Below are positions 54,784 through 64,000 of a stretch of DNA of 64,000 nucleotides, piece by piece. The DNA is from Prochlorococcus marinus CUG1438 (lineage in GTDB: Bacteria; Cyanobacteriota; Cyanobacteriia; PCC-6307; Cyanobiaceae). Made by a program: the position numbers and the translations under genes. The notes below the pieces were generated by a model. The model searched no databases. It worked only from the letters and a program-made list of their open reading frames with translations, and was not told the DNA's origin. The stretch's first letter is position 1; each line of letters starts with the position of its first letter. The stretch is from NCBI GenBank assembly GCA_017644325.1, contig JAEPLS010000001.1, forward strand, positions 744,001 to 808,000, given 5' to 3'.

Positions 54784-55549
54784 GTCTTTCAGAGGATACC
54801 CATTCTTCTAATTTTTCCTTAAATAATTCTTTCCCTTGAATAATCGGTTGGCAAAATGGTGGTTGCTCCTCATTAAGACCCAATAAATCTGCAGTAACTC
54901 TTACTTGCCCATCGCAATAATTACCTGCACCGATTCCTATTGTGGGAATTTTTAAGTTATTTTGTATCTCTTTTGCAAGTAACTCAGGGATATGTTCAAG
55001 AACTATTGAAAAACAGCCTAATTTTTCAAGAATTGCTGCCTCTTTCTTGATTCTTTCTTGGCTTTCTAAACTTTTTCCTTGTTTCTTTAATCCTAGATTT
55101 AAATAGCTTTGTGGAGTAAGTCCTATGTGACCCATAACAGGGATTCCCATCCTTATCAATCTAGAAATAACTTTTTGTATTTCTGGTTCAGCACCTTCAA
55201 CCTTTACAGCTTTCGCATTAGTGTTTTGAATTATTTTCCCTGCATACTCCACTGCTTTGTCCTCCCCACATTGGTAAGTCAGAAAAGGCATGTCGGTAAC
55301 AATTAAAGGCTGTTCTTCAATTTTCTTTTTAAACCCTCTCGAAACAGCATTTGTATGATAAATTATGTTTTCTAAAGTTAATGGTAAGGTGGATTTGAAT
55401 CCTAAACATACCATTGCAAGGGAATCTCCTACCAAGACTAGATCAACATTGGCTTGTTCTAAAATAGATCCTGATATAGAGTCCCAAGCAGTTAACGCAA
55501 TAATTTTCTGAGATTTTTCTTTGTACTTGACGAGTTCTGAAGGTAACAT
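54776..55549 (-). CDS. panB: 3-methyl-2-oxobutanoate hydroxymethyltransferase
   Basis: PanB makes ketopantoate in the pantothenate/CoA pathway. The 257 residues show the barrel motifs DLVLVGDSLAMVCLG, VKVEGAEPEIQ, GHIGLTPQSYLNLG and IGIGAGNYCDGQVRV, the last holding the catalytic region. The enzyme is cytoplasmic and decameric. Confidence 0.95.
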   Translation of the reverse strand: MLPSELVKYKEKSQKIIALTAWDSISGSILEQANVDLVLVGDSLAMVCLGFKSTLPLTLENIIYHTNAVSRGFKKKIEEQPLIVTDMPFLTYQCGEDKAVEYAGKIIQNTNAKAVKVEGAEPEIQKVISRLIRMGIPVMGHIGLTPQSYLNLGLKKQGKSLESQERIKKEAAILEKLGCFSIVLEHIPELLAKEIQNNLKIPTIGIGAGNYCDGQVRVTADLLGLNEEQPPFCQPIIQGKELFKEKLEEWVSSERLS

Positions 55550-55595
55550 AATTATCTATGTATCTTTTTTAATCAAGAATTGCTAATATATCACT

Positions 55596-55690
55596 GACTC
55601 GGCCTTTCGCGGTTTTAACGCCTAAACCTGGTCAGGACCGGAAGGTAGCAGCCACAAGGGATGCTTGAGGCAGGCGAGATATCCGAGTCA
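55596..55690 (+). ncRNA. ffs: signal recognition particle RNA (4.5S type)
   Basis: The conserved Ffh-binding core GGTCAGGACCGGAAGGTAGCA (first 20 bases shown in two parts in the sequence: GGTCAGGACC, GGAAGGTAGC) followed by a matching 'AGCCACAAGGGATGCTTGAGG' arm makes this the small SRP RNA. Terminal arms GACTCGG (55596-55602) and CCGAGTC (55683-55689) pair. It is about 95 bases long on the plus strand. Confidence 0.9.
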
Positions 55691-55704
55691 CCTTATTTTA
55701 CCTA

Positions 55705-56820
55705 CTAATCTATTTCTTTTTTGTTTTGCCTTAATCTCAAAAAATCAGGAATATTCGCACCTTTATCTTTGTTATCGGAAATATTATAAAAAGCTTGATT
55801 AGATAATCTATTTTTAATTCTTTGTTGATTCATTTGTTGGTTTGTTTCAAAACCTGTTGCAATGACTGTAACTTCTATCTCGCCCTCCATCGCTTCGTTA
55901 ACCGCCTGACCAACTATTATATTTGCATCAGGATCTACAACACCACTAATAACTTCTCCAACTGAATTCACATCATCAAGGGTTAAATCTTCACCTCCAG
56001 TGATATTTACAAGGCAACCCTTTGCTCCATCAATTCTTCCTGCTTCTAGTAATGGACTATTAATTGCAGCTTGTGCCGCTTCTACAGCTCTAGATCGACC
56101 AGATCCTTTACCCATTCCAAGAAGCGCTGTACCTGCTTCAGTCATGACTGATCTTACATCAGCAAAGTCAAGATTTACCTCACCTGGACGGGTAATGACT
56201 TCACTAATACCTTTAACTCCCATTCTTAAAACATCATCAGCGTTGCGAAACGCTTCCTGAATAGAAGCACCCGCAGAAACTTCTTTTAACCGATCATTTG
56301 GGATGACAATAAGAGTATCGACATTTTCTGCCAATCTTGCAATTCCTTCTTCAGCTTGGCGCATTCTCCTTTTACCTTCAAAAGAAAAAGGTTTAGTTAC
56401 TATACCAATTGTTAATGCACCGCTTTGCTTTGCAACTTCAGCAACAACTGGAGCTGCTCCTGTGCCAGTACCTCCACCCATTCCTGCCGCTATAAAAACC
56501 AAATCGGAACCCTCTAATGATTGTTGTAATTCCTCTCTAGATTCTTCTGCAGCCTTTTGTCCAATACTTGGATTACCTCCCGCTCCCAGCCCTCTTGTTA
56601 GGTTCTGACCTAATTGAATCCTTCTCTGTGCAGAAGACTGAAGTAAAGCTTGTGCATCAGTATTAAGAACTCTGAAGGAAACACCTTCAAGATCACTATT
56701 AATCATCCTGTTTACGGCATTACTTCCACCACCTCCAACGCCAATAACTTCAATTTTGGCATTCTGACTTGGAAGGATGTCTTTTGATTGATCAAAGTTT
56801 GGATTGTTACCGAAGCTCAT
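55705..56820 (-). CDS. ftsZ: cell division protein FtsZ
   Basis: FtsZ forms the division ring. The 371-residue protein has the tubulin signature [11 protein letters not shown], the T7-loop and GTPase residues (NRFNDAD region appears as [16 protein letters not shown]) and a C-terminal conserved peptide (IPDFLRLRQ) for binding to partner proteins. The upstream region of about 180 bases has a long inverted repeat and likely the promoter. Confidence 0.97.
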   Translation of the reverse strand: MSFGNNPNFDQSKDILPSQNAKIEVIGVGGGGSNAVNRMINSDLEGVSFRVLNTDAQALLQSSAQRRIQLGQNLTRGLGAGGNPSIGQKAAEESREELQQSLEGSDLVFIAAGMGGGTGTGAAPVVAEVAKQSGALTIGIVTKPFSFEGKRRMRQAEEGIARLAENVDTLIVIPNDRLKEVSAGASIQEAFRNADDVLRMGVKGISEVITRPGEVNLDFADVRSVMTEAGTALLGMGKGSGRSRAVEAAQAAINSPLLEAGRIDGAKGCLVNITGGEDLTLDDVNSVGEVISGVVDPDANIIVGQAVNEAMEGEIEVTVIATGFETNQQMNQQRIKNRLSNQAFYNISDNKDKGANIPDFLRLRQNKKEID

Positions 56821-56906
56821 CTCTTGAAATAGGGATCTAATACTAATATTGGGTGCATTATGAACTCACTAAGCACATCTGTAGGAAATTGTTGAGGAAA
56901 TTCCTT

Positions 56907-56929
56907 AAATATTTATTTGATAAATATTT
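56907..56929. repeat. perfect AT-rich inverted repeat upstream of ftsZ
   Basis: Ten-base arms AAATATTTAT and ATAAATATTT flank TTG, with no mismatch, about 90 bases from the ftsZ ATG. It may be an operator or merely a feature of the AT-rich background. Confidence 0.35.
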
Positions 56930-57000
56930 GAAAGTAAATGCTAAACCCCTATCAACACTACATTAATTAAAAAAAATTATTATGAATTGATTCTTAAATA

Positions 57001-57726
57001 TTAGGGTTTGAACACTTTTATTTTTGGTTTATTTGGATCAGTAAGGTCAATACTATCTATTTTTTCAGACAATTTATTTTTTTTAAATTCGATTTTTAGT
57101 TTATTGATTATCTTTAATTGATAGTCGATTAGTTTTGGATTAAATCCTAAATATATAGTTTTTAAATCCCTCTCTTCAATAGTTAAAAATCCATTTGGAG
57201 AAAAAGTTATTTTAACTATCTCAAATGCATAATTTTCTTGGGCAATTAATATATCGGATAATGTTTTTTTAAATTTTTCTTTCCACCCAAAAACTTGTAT
57301 GGTTGATTTGCTCAAATTTATATTGCCTGCATTTTGTTCATTGATGAAAATTCCATCTTTATCAATGAAGCCTACTATTTTTTTCTCGTTTAATATCCTT
57401 TCACCGTATGCTATTGGAGTTCTTGCATCAAGATGAATCATCAAACCAAAGGGTAAAATTTGTCTACTTACTGAAACATTCTTGAGCGACAAATTTTGTT
57501 TTAATTCCCTTTCTAAATAAATAGGGTTAATAGAAATTAACCGAATTGGAAGTTTTAAAGATGAATTATTTATAACATCATTCTGGGAGTATAATTCACT
57601 TCCTGAAATTCTAATGTCCTGAATGTTGACTGTTTTAAGGGTTTTTAGAACAATTGAGCTTGTTGAAAATAAAAATAAAATTAGAAATAAAAATCTTGTA
57701 TTGTTAATTTTCTTTTGGTTTTTCAC
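57001..57726 (-). CDS. ftsQ: FtsQ-like divisome protein
   Basis: The 241-residue protein has one N-terminal helix (about 12-28) and a POTRA domain (about 33-100; IRISGSELYSQNDVI) and a beta-type C-terminal region, as in FtsQ/DivIB. It links division proteins in the inner membrane and periplasm. Sequence similarity is modest; gene order (ddl, hypothetical, ftsQ, ftsZ) supports the call. Confidence 0.85.
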   Translation of the reverse strand: MKNQKKINNTRFLFLILFLFSTSSIVLKTLKTVNIQDIRISGSELYSQNDVINNSSLKLPIRLISINPIYLERELKQNLSLKNVSVSRQILPFGLMIHLDARTPIAYGERILNEKKIVGFIDKDGIFINEQNAGNINLSKSTIQVFGWKEKFKKTLSDILIAQENYAFEIVKITFSPNGFLTIEERDLKTIYLGFNPKLIDYQLKIINKLKIEFKKNKLSEKIDSIDLTDPNKPKIKVFKP

Positions 57727-58133
57727 AAATCACATCGAGCTTTTTCCATCAATTGGTCCATCCATTTTCTTGCTTGTTCTGCATCCGAAAATGGTACATC
57801 CATCTCTTTCCCATTGCCTACCAACCTCAACCTACACTTTCCCTGAGATTCATTAGTTAGAGGTGCTTCTCCTGATGTTAGCGCCATTAACTCTACTAAT
57901 TCTAGTTTCTTGATCGTGAAACTATCTTTTTCTTCAAATTTACCAGCCTCAAATGCGCTCCATCTTAATTTCCCGTCTTTTAATGATGCTGCACCTGAAC
58001 TATCTAACTTACATAATTCAGAACCATTCGCCCAGCTCCTAAAAAGATTTTGCCTTCTTCTTTCTAACCATCCTAGGGCAGTTAGTAAAACAAAAATTAT
58101 GAGTAAGGGTAACCAAAGAAGACCATGCAACAT
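57723..58133 (-). CDS. conserved cyanobacterial membrane protein in the division cluster
   Basis: The 136-residue protein has one N-terminal helix (about 5-22), a basic segment (LERRRQNLFRSW), and a soluble tail with a possible PH-like beta fold. I do not recognise the domain. It overlaps ftsQ by four bases and follows ddl, so it is likely in the same operon and may serve division or cell wall work. Confidence 0.65.
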   Translation of the reverse strand: MLHGLLWLPLLIIFVLLTALGWLERRRQNLFRSWANGSELCKLDSSGAASLKDGKLRWSAFEAGKFEEKDSFTIKKLELVELMALTSGEAPLTNESQGKCRLRLVGNGKEMDVPFSDAEQARKWMDQLMEKARCDL

Positions 58134-58142
58134 TTATTTGAA

Positions 58143-59210
58143 TTATAAATCAAGAGATATATCTACCAGTTTAGCCACAAGTTGCTCAATATTTAAACCT
58201 GAAGCTTTCCAAAGCATTGGAAACATACTGTTTTTTGTAAAACCAGGAATTGTATTTATTTCATTTAAAAAAATTTTATTTGATGACTTTTCTAAAAAGA
58301 AATCGACCCTTGCAAAACCAAAAATATTTAGTGCTCTACAACTTTGAATAGTAATTTCTTTAATTTGTTTGGTGATTTTATGATCTACTTCAGCTGGGAT
58401 AGTTATTTTATTTTTTTGTTTATATTTTGAATCGTAATCATACCAATCGCTTTGGTACTTTACTTCACCTATCTCAGAGGTTAAAAGTTTTGAATTTCCA
58501 ATTATTCCGCATTCAACTTCTCTTACCTCTAAACCTTCCTCTACTAAAATTCTTGGATCTATTTCCAATGCCTTTTCTAATGCTTGTAATATTTCTGATT
58601 CATTAATGACTTTAGAAATGCCAAGAGATGATCCAGAATTAGATGGTTTAACAAAAACAGGAAGATTTAATTTACTTAAAATCTCATTAATTAACTTATT
58701 TCTTATTCCTTTATCTTTGAAATCTTCATTTTGAAAAACTAGATAATTAACTTGTGGAAGTTTAAGATGTGAGAAAATCCTTTTCATCAATATTTTGTCC
58801 ATTCCAAGCGCAGAGCCTAGAATTCCACATCCAACTATGGGTTTCTTAGTAAACTTTAGTAATCCATGAATTGATCCATCTTCACCATTGAATCCATGCA
58901 GAAGAGGAAACCAAATATCAACATCTTGGAATGCAATTCCTTCTAGGAAGTTTATTCTTGTAGGATTAATAATTACTCGTTTTTTTCTGGGATTTTTTTC
59001 AATTTCACTAATTAAGATCTCTTCTGAGAGATCATTATCAAGCCAATCTCCATTTTTGTTTATATAAAAAGCCTTAACCGTAAAGCGATGATTATTTATT
59101 TTTGAATTGAAGGCTTGATACACTGTCTTGGCAGATGATATCGATACTTCATGTTCATTGGAATAACCACCAAATATTAATCCAATACATTTTTTCTTTT
59201 CACCAATCAT
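58143..59210 (-). CDS. ddl: D-alanine--D-alanine ligase
   Basis: Ddl joins two D-alanines for the peptidoglycan stem. The 355-residue ATP-grasp protein shows LIFGGYSNEHEVSISSA at the start, LPVFVKPSNSGSSLGI, and the metal site FLNEINTIPGFTKNSMFP. It sits between miaB and the division cluster on the same strand. Confidence 0.95.
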   Translation of the reverse strand: MIGEKKKCIGLIFGGYSNEHEVSISSAKTVYQAFNSKINNHRFTVKAFYINKNGDWLDNDLSEEILISEIEKNPRKKRVIINPTRINFLEGIAFQDVDIWFPLLHGFNGEDGSIHGLLKFTKKPIVGCGILGSALGMDKILMKRIFSHLKLPQVNYLVFQNEDFKDKGIRNKLINEILSKLNLPVFVKPSNSGSSLGISKVINESEILQALEKALEIDPRILVEEGLEVREVECGIIGNSKLLTSEIGEVKYQSDWYDYDSKYKQKNKITIPAEVDHKITKQIKEITIQSCRALNIFGFARVDFFLEKSSNKIFLNEINTIPGFTKNSMFPMLWKASGLNIEQLVAKLVDISLDL

Positions 59211-59223
59211 TTAGAAAAAAAAT

Positions 59224-60615
59224 TTAGCAAAGTTCACCTGATAAAGAAAAAGATCTTGCTTCATTTATGAGAACTTCTATCTCATCTCCCAATGAAAAAT
59301 TAAATTTACTTTTTTGGGGAATCTCTACGAAAGTTAATCTATTCGTCCTTGTTCTGCCCATAATTTGTGAAGAATTTTTTGGATTTATACCCTCAATTAA
59401 AATACTTTCAATATTATTAATGTATCTTTGGTTTCTGGTCTTAGCAGTTTTCTCGACCAATGCATTAATTTCCTGCAATCTAACTTTTTTTACTTCTTCA
59501 GGAATTTGATTAGTCCATATTGCCGCCGGCGTATTTGGTCTAGGAGAGTATGCAGCTGTATTTACTTGATCAAAGCCAATTTCTGATATAAGCCTTAATG
59601 TATCTTGAAATTGCTGTTCTGTTTCTCCAGGGAAAGCAACTATCGCGTCAGCTGTAATTGACGCATCTGGCATTAATGATCTTATATTTTCAATAATATT
59701 TTTATATTTTTTTATGGTGTATCCTCTAGACATCTTCTTTAAAATTTCATCATTTCCACTTTGAAAAGGAATGTGGAAATGTTCGCAGATCTTATCTAGT
59801 TCATAACAAGCTTGAATCAATCTCTTTGAAAAATATCTCGGATGACTGGTAGCAAATCTTATCCTACGTATCCCACTAATATCATGAATATAATACAAAA
59901 GATCAGTTAGTGTATTTTCCTTTCTCCCCTCTTTTGTTGTTCCAGGAAGATCTCTCCCATAAGCATCAATGTTCTGCCCCAAAAGAGTAATTTCTTTGAA
60001 ATTATTTTCAGCTAATTTTTGTATTTCACTTTTTATGGCACTTGGATATCTTGATTGCTCTTTTCCTCTAACGGAGGGAACAACACAATAAGAACATCTT
60101 TCATTACACCCATAAATTATATTGACCCAACCACAGATTGAGCTTTCTCTTCTCGCACTTGTGATATCTTCAGAAATGAAGGTATCCTCAGTTGCGACAA
60201 CTTGATTGCCTAAATCAACTTTTTCTAGAAGATTCTCTAGGTTATTAACGTGTTGAGGCCCCATGACTAAATCAAGTTCAGGAACTCTTCTAAGTAAGGA
60301 CTCCCCCTCTTGCTGAGCAAGGCAACCTGCAACAACTAGTTTAAGGCTTGGTGTTTTATGCTTTCTTTTTGCTTGTTTTCCTAAAAAACTATAAACTTTT
60401 TGTTCGGCATTATCTCTTATTGTGCACGTATTGTATAAGACCAAATCAGCGTTTAGTTCATCCTCTGCTTTGACGTAACCCATTTTTTCTAACGTTCCAG
60501 CCATTCTTTCTGAATCGGCTTTATTCATTTGGCATCCAAATGTGGTAATCCAATAACTGGCAATAGTAGAATCCTTTTGAAAGTTTTTTTCTTCTTTTTT
60601 TGTTTTTGTTAGCAC
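59224..60615 (-). CDS. miaB: tRNA-2-methylthio-N6-isopentenyladenosine synthase
   Basis: MiaB methylthiolates A37 in tRNAs that read U-starting codons. The 463 residues include the N-terminal MTTase domain ([17 protein letters not shown] with three Cys), the radical SAM motif [13 protein letters not shown] (C-X3-C-X2-C) and a C-terminal TRAM domain. It is 13 bases upstream of ddl and may be cotranscribed. Confidence 0.95.
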   Translation of the reverse strand: MLTKTKKEEKNFQKDSTIASYWITTFGCQMNKADSERMAGTLEKMGYVKAEDELNADLVLYNTCTIRDNAEQKVYSFLGKQAKRKHKTPSLKLVVAGCLAQQEGESLLRRVPELDLVMGPQHVNNLENLLEKVDLGNQVVATEDTFISEDITSARRESSICGWVNIIYGCNERCSYCVVPSVRGKEQSRYPSAIKSEIQKLAENNFKEITLLGQNIDAYGRDLPGTTKEGRKENTLTDLLYYIHDISGIRRIRFATSHPRYFSKRLIQACYELDKICEHFHIPFQSGNDEILKKMSRGYTIKKYKNIIENIRSLMPDASITADAIVAFPGETEQQFQDTLRLISEIGFDQVNTAAYSPRPNTPAAIWTNQIPEEVKKVRLQEINALVEKTAKTRNQRYINNIESILIEGINPKNSSQIMGRTRTNRLTFVEIPQKSKFNFSLGDEIEVLINEARSFSLSGELC

Positions 60616-60687
60616 TTTGCTAGGAATTTTTTATGATTCTTTAATTCAAAATTACAAGTTAAATGATTTTTATGTAATTTTTTTGAG

Positions 60688-60761
60688 GGCGAGCGAGGGG
60701 ATTCGAACCCCCGAATAGCGGCGCCACAAGCCGCTGCCTTAACCACTTGGCGACGCCCGCC
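60688..60761 (-). tRNA. tRNA-His (GUG)
   Basis: On the minus strand the acceptor is GCGGGCG/CGCTCGC, preceded by the extra G-1 typical of tRNA-His, pairing with C73. The anticodon arm GCGGC-TTGTGGC-GCCGC gives GTG, and the T arm is GGGGG-TTCGAAT-CCCCT. CCA is not encoded. Confidence 0.95.
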
Positions 60762-60889
60762 TCATATTTATAAATTTAACAACTTAAGGGCAATTTTTCA
60801 TAGTTATTTTTATCTTTTAGCGAAATTTGAATTATTTTCCCCATTTAGTAAAGTTTTCTAATGTTTTAAAATAAAAGAAAATTAAAAAT

Positions 60890-62122
60890 TTGAGTAATTC
60901 TGGCACAGCTGACGTTCTTATTCCTAGAAGTCTTTGTTCAATTGAAGATTTTGATAACCTCAATATTGATGTAGAAGATCTGTGCTCACTTTCTATAACT
61001 TGGGATAATGGATTTGTTTCTGAATTAAAGCCATTAGAAATTAAAGATAAAAAACCAAAAAATATTTTATTCCCAAGATTTGTTGAGGCGCATTCGCATT
61101 TTGATAAATCCTTTACATGGGCAGATTTTCCTAATATGGAATCAAACTATGAAGGGGCATTATCAGTAAATCTTAAAGAACATAAGACAAGAACTACTGA
61201 TAAGGTCTTAGAAAGAGTTGAGAAATCATTGGAACTTGCCATAAAAAACGGATACCGAGCTATTCGGAGCCATATTGATACATATCAAAGTCAATCGATT
61301 GAAATTTGGATTGAACTTTTTAAATTACAAAAAAGATTTTTATCTAAATTGACATTACAATTCGTCGCTTTAGCTCCATTGGAATTTTGGGATACTTCAA
61401 ATGGAGAAAAGTTGGCAAATCTATTATCCGCCAATGGAGGGATCTTAGGAGGTGTTGTTGTTCCCCCTTTCAATAAAAAATATATAGACAAACTTCTTAC
61501 GAAGATGCTACTTCTCGCGAGTAAATATAATTTAGAAATTGATTTGCACATAGATGAATCAATTATTGAGCCTGGAGCAGGAATAAAAGTTTTATTAGAA
61601 ACAATCGAACATTCAAAAATTAGTGTTCCTATTACTTGTAGCCATTTGAGTAGTCTTATTTCTCTCAAAAATAGCGAAATTTTATGTTTAGGAAAAAAAA
61701 TGGCTGAGAGAAATATAAAAGTTATTGCTTTACCATTAACAAATTTTTGGCTGCTAAATCAAAATAAAAAAAATACCCCTTTTAAAAGACCAGTTGCACC
61801 AATTAAGCAATTACAAAAATCACATGTGGATGTATCTATAGGTAGTGATAATGTTCAAGATCCTTGGTATCCGTTTGGTAATTTTGATCCCTTTTACATG
61901 ATGTCTTGCTCAATACCTATGCTACAACTTAATCCGTGGGAGAGAATGACTATATCTTCTATTTTTTTAGCCCCAAGCAGATTATTGAAATTAAAGTGGG
62001 ATGGTTTAATAAAAGAGGGATGCCCTGCTGATTTCGTAATTCTGGATGCAGAAAGGTGGGCAGACATTTTTTCGAGTACTTTAAATAGAAAAGTATTTAT
62101 TAAAGGCAAATTACATCAATAA
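60890..62122 (+). CDS. CodA-like amidohydrolase (cytosine deaminase family)
   Basis: The 410-residue protein has the metal ligands of the cytosine deaminase subfamily: H68 and H70 in EAHSHFDKS, H220 with E223 in HIDES, H252 in CSHLSS and D320 in IGSDNVQDPWYPFG. Relative spacings match E. coli CodA closely (H214, E217, H246, D313). CodA's D314 is N321 here, so substrate preference may differ. Start TTG. The reaction is likely hydrolysis or deamination of a nitrogen heterocycle. Confidence 0.78.
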   Translation: MSNSGTADVLIPRSLCSIEDFDNLNIDVEDLCSLSITWDNGFVSELKPLEIKDKKPKNILFPRFVEAHSHFDKSFTWADFPNMESNYEGALSVNLKEHKTRTTDKVLERVEKSLELAIKNGYRAIRSHIDTYQSQSIEIWIELFKLQKRFLSKLTLQFVALAPLEFWDTSNGEKLANLLSANGGILGGVVVPPFNKKYIDKLLTKMLLLASKYNLEIDLHIDESIIEPGAGIKVLLETIEHSKISVPITCSHLSSLISLKNSEILCLGKKMAERNIKVIALPLTNFWLLNQNKKNTPFKRPVAPIKQLQKSHVDVSIGSDNVQDPWYPFGNFDPFYMMSCSIPMLQLNPWERMTISSIFLAPSRLLKLKWDGLIKEGCPADFVILDAERWADIFSSTLNRKVFIKGKLHQ

Positions 62123-62158
62123 TAGATTAAGTTAGATACAAGATAAAAAAATTTATTA

Positions 62159-63514
62159 ATGTTATCAAATAATCAAAAATTTAAAGATAAATTTAGGGAT
62201 ATAAATAACCTAGAAATAATTGAAAGTGAAGCTGAAATTAAAAAACTATCAAAAGATTTTTATAACTACTCTCCAATTCTTACTAAAAAATTAGATGGAT
62301 GCATTGCTGATTTAGTTGTAAGACCTAGTGATCATAATGCTGTAAAAAATGTGGCAGAAATTTGTTGGGAATTTTCTATACCTCTTACTTTAAGGGGTTC
62401 AGGTACTGGTAATTATGGACAAGCGGTCCCTTTGTTTAGGGGAGTTGTAATGCAGATGAATCACTTTAATAAGTTAGAAGAATTTGATCCTGATACAGGT
62501 TTTGTGAAAGTACAGTCTGGATGTTTAATGGGAGAATTGAATAAAGCATTAGAGAAATATGGGAGGGAATTAAGGTTACTTCCTAGTACTTGGAAAAGCG
62601 CTACGATTGGAGGATTTGTTGCAGGAGGATCAGGAGGTATTGGATCGATTAGGTGGGGATTTTTAAGAGATCCTGGTAATCTGATAGGCTTAGAGGCAGT
62701 AACTATGAATGAAAAACCTGAATTGTTAATTTTTGATGCTGAAGAATCTGAACCTTTGAATCATGCTTATGGGACTAATGGAATAATTACTTCTTTATTA
62801 CTTGCTACTGATATCAAACGTAAGTGGTATTCTATGGTTATCCACTGTATTGAATTTGAAAAAACAATAGAAATATTAAAAACTCTTACTAGTGCAGCAC
62901 TTGATCTGAAATTAGGAGCAATTTTGGAAGAAGAAATTGTAGAACAAATGCCTACATGGTTTAGAAGTAATTTTAGAGGTCATAAATTATTGATTCAATC
63001 TACTCTTGGAGGAATAAAAACCATAGAGCTGATTTGTAAAAAATTTAAAGTTGAATCTTCCGTTCTTGGAGAAGAAGAAAAACTCATTAATGGAATTTCT
63101 GAAGTTGTTTGGAATCATACAACCCTGCATATGAGGTCGAAAGATAAAAATTGGACATATCTTCAGATGCTTTTGCCCATGAATAATGAACTAGAATTGA
63201 TTTACTTTTTGAAAAAAAAATGGGGTAAAAAAGTTCTTTGGCATATAGAAGCAGTCTCTCAGCAAGGATTACCACGATTAGCTGCTTTGCCTGTACTTAA
63301 GTGGAACGGGGAAGAAGAATTAAATGAAATAATAGAAGATTGTAAGAAACTTGGAGCTTTTATTTTTAATCCCCATGTTTTAACTGTCGAAGGCGGTGGT
63401 CTTGGGGTGGTGGACGCTGATCAAGTAAAAGCAAAACTAAAATTTGATCCTAAAGGGCTTTTAAACCCCGGTAAATTAGAGGGTTGGTCAATAAAAGAAC
63501 AATTTAATATTTAA
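62159..63514 (+). CDS. FAD-binding oxidase/dehydrogenase (GlcD-like)
   Basis: The 451-residue protein has an FAD_binding_4 (PCMH) domain in its first half: IPLTLRGSGTGNYGQAVPL and ATIGGFVAGGSGGIGS. The C-terminal part ends with FDPKGLLNPGKL, as in glycolate-oxidase-like flavoproteins. The substrate is not evident. It follows the CodA-like gene by 36 bases, so both may act in one pathway. The stop overlaps folC by four bases. Confidence 0.82.
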   Translation: MLSNNQKFKDKFRDINNLEIIESEAEIKKLSKDFYNYSPILTKKLDGCIADLVVRPSDHNAVKNVAEICWEFSIPLTLRGSGTGNYGQAVPLFRGVVMQMNHFNKLEEFDPDTGFVKVQSGCLMGELNKALEKYGRELRLLPSTWKSATIGGFVAGGSGGIGSIRWGFLRDPGNLIGLEAVTMNEKPELLIFDAEESEPLNHAYGTNGIITSLLLATDIKRKWYSMVIHCIEFEKTIEILKTLTSAALDLKLGAILEEEIVEQMPTWFRSNFRGHKLLIQSTLGGIKTIELICKKFKVESSVLGEEEKLINGISEVVWNHTTLHMRSKDKNWTYLQMLLPMNNELELIYFLKKKWGKKVLWHIEAVSQQGLPRLAALPVLKWNGEEELNEIIEDCKKLGAFIFNPHVLTVEGGGLGVVDADQVKAKLKFDPKGLLNPGKLEGWSIKEQFNI

Positions 63515-64000
63515 CCATTGTGCTTATTTGCAAATTTAATAAATTCAGCTACTAAATAAATAGAACCTGTTAAAACAGGATGATTAGTTGGCCACTTCTT
63601 AAGGGTAAATAAATACTCAATTGCAAATTCAAATTTTTCAAACTCAATTATTTTTTGAGAGTCAATTTCTTTAATATGAGGTAGATCCTTTAATTGCCAA
63701 CTAGGGTGGTTTGGGACTGGCACAAGTAATAATGAATCATTTTTCTCAAGAAGTGTTTTTAATATTGAGTACATATCTTTTTGTCTTTGGACACCTAAAA
63801 TCCAATAAATTCCTTCTTCTTCATTTTGCCAATTGCTTCGCTCGATTGAGAGTGCTTTTGCCGCTGGATAATTATGAGCACAATCTACAAGAATTTTTTT
63901 GTTTGAATAATTTATTATTTCTAACCTTCCATTCCAAGTTGTTTTTTTAAGACCTTCAGATATATATTTTTCTTTAATATTAAATCCAAATTTATTGAGA
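63511..64000 (-). CDS. folC: folylpolyglutamate/dihydrofolate synthase, C-terminal part (cut by window edge)
   Basis: The frame is open to the right edge. The visible 162 residues include TTWNGRLEIINYS and VDCAHNYPAAKAL, matching the FolC C-terminal domain 'PGR.E' and 'DGAHNPAA' motifs, and the end PVLTGSIYLVAEF. FolC adds glutamate to folates. The N-terminal half with the ATP loop lies outside the window. Confidence 0.85.
   Translation of the reverse strand, partial: LNKFGFNIKEKYISEGLKKTTWNGRLEIINYSNKKILVDCAHNYPAAKALSIERSNWQNEEEGIYWILGVQRQKDMYSILKTLLEKNDSLLLVPVPNHPSWQLKDLPHIKEIDSQKIIEFEKFEFAIEYLFTLKKWPTNHPVLTGSIYLVAEFIKFANKHNG

Noticed and set aside
1-64000. mobile elements, CRISPR arrays, prophage or rRNA operons
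   Set aside because: I found no transposase, integrase, terminal repeats, regularly spaced repeats, phage structural genes or rRNA sequence.

Overview
The window is chromosomal DNA from a marine picocyanobacterium, most likely a high-light-adapted Prochlorococcus. The evidence is the strongly AT-rich sequence, very short intergenic gaps, kaiB-kaiC without kaiA, a short high-light-inducible (Hli) protein, an NblS-type kinase, a plant-type ferredoxin, the photosystem II S4-domain protein, the ClpR/ClpP3 pair and several small proteins that look picocyanobacterial. I see no insertion sequence, prophage, integrase, CRISPR array or rRNA operon.

Layout. Positions 1-5.3 kb hold an EamA-type transporter cut by the window edge, a BaiN/YhiN-type flavoprotein, a GAF protein with a Cys/His metal-site-like tail, DUF2214 and DUF1643 proteins, a 42-residue micro-gene and a pirin. 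Positions 5.4-12.5 kb hold murD, an SDR oxidoreductase, then a divergent pair: a stand-alone DNA-ligase adenylation domain and a photolyase-like protein whose two domains appear to be in swapped order. DoxX, a flavin oxidase-like and an isoprenylcysteine-methyltransferase-like membrane protein follow. Positions 12.5-22.6 kb hold tRNA-Val, the PSII S4 protein, serA, prmA, ferredoxin with a clear terminator, a lumenal pentapeptide protein, RNase Z, SpoIID with an internal LysM, truB and a methyltransferase. Positions 22.3-28.5 kb hold rpmA-rplU, kaiBC, nblS and purD.

Positions 28.6-35.5 kb form an envelope block, purC-bamA-lpxC-fabZ-lpxA-lpxB-msrA, with almost no spacing. Positions 35.5-46.5 kb hold pepA, an orphan GIY-YIG protein, tyrS, pyrF, a lipid block (plsY, DUF3086, DUF3119, MlaE-type permease), a GPH-family transporter, tRNA-Gly and a GlgX-like debranching enzyme. 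A gap of about 0.6 kb precedes the HU gene, followed by a run of small membrane or secreted proteins ending in hli. Positions 48.9-60.6 kb hold cobD, ilvC, clpP3, clpR, a PIN/TRAM protein, hemW, panB, SRP RNA, ftsZ, ftsQ, ddl and miaB. Positions 60.7-64 kb hold tRNA-His, a cytosine-deaminase-like hydrolase, a flavin-dependent dehydrogenase and the 3' part of folC.

How genes work together. Cell-wall precursor and division genes (murD, ddl, ftsQ, ftsZ), lipid A and outer-membrane assembly genes, lipid transport and acyl transfer, the clock pair with a light/stress kinase, and purine genes (purD, purC) are the main functional groups. Most convergent genes overlap or nearly touch at their 3' ends, and only two clear intrinsic terminators are visible. 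The most unusual finding is the divergent ligase-domain/permuted-photolyase pair at 8.2-10.4 kb.
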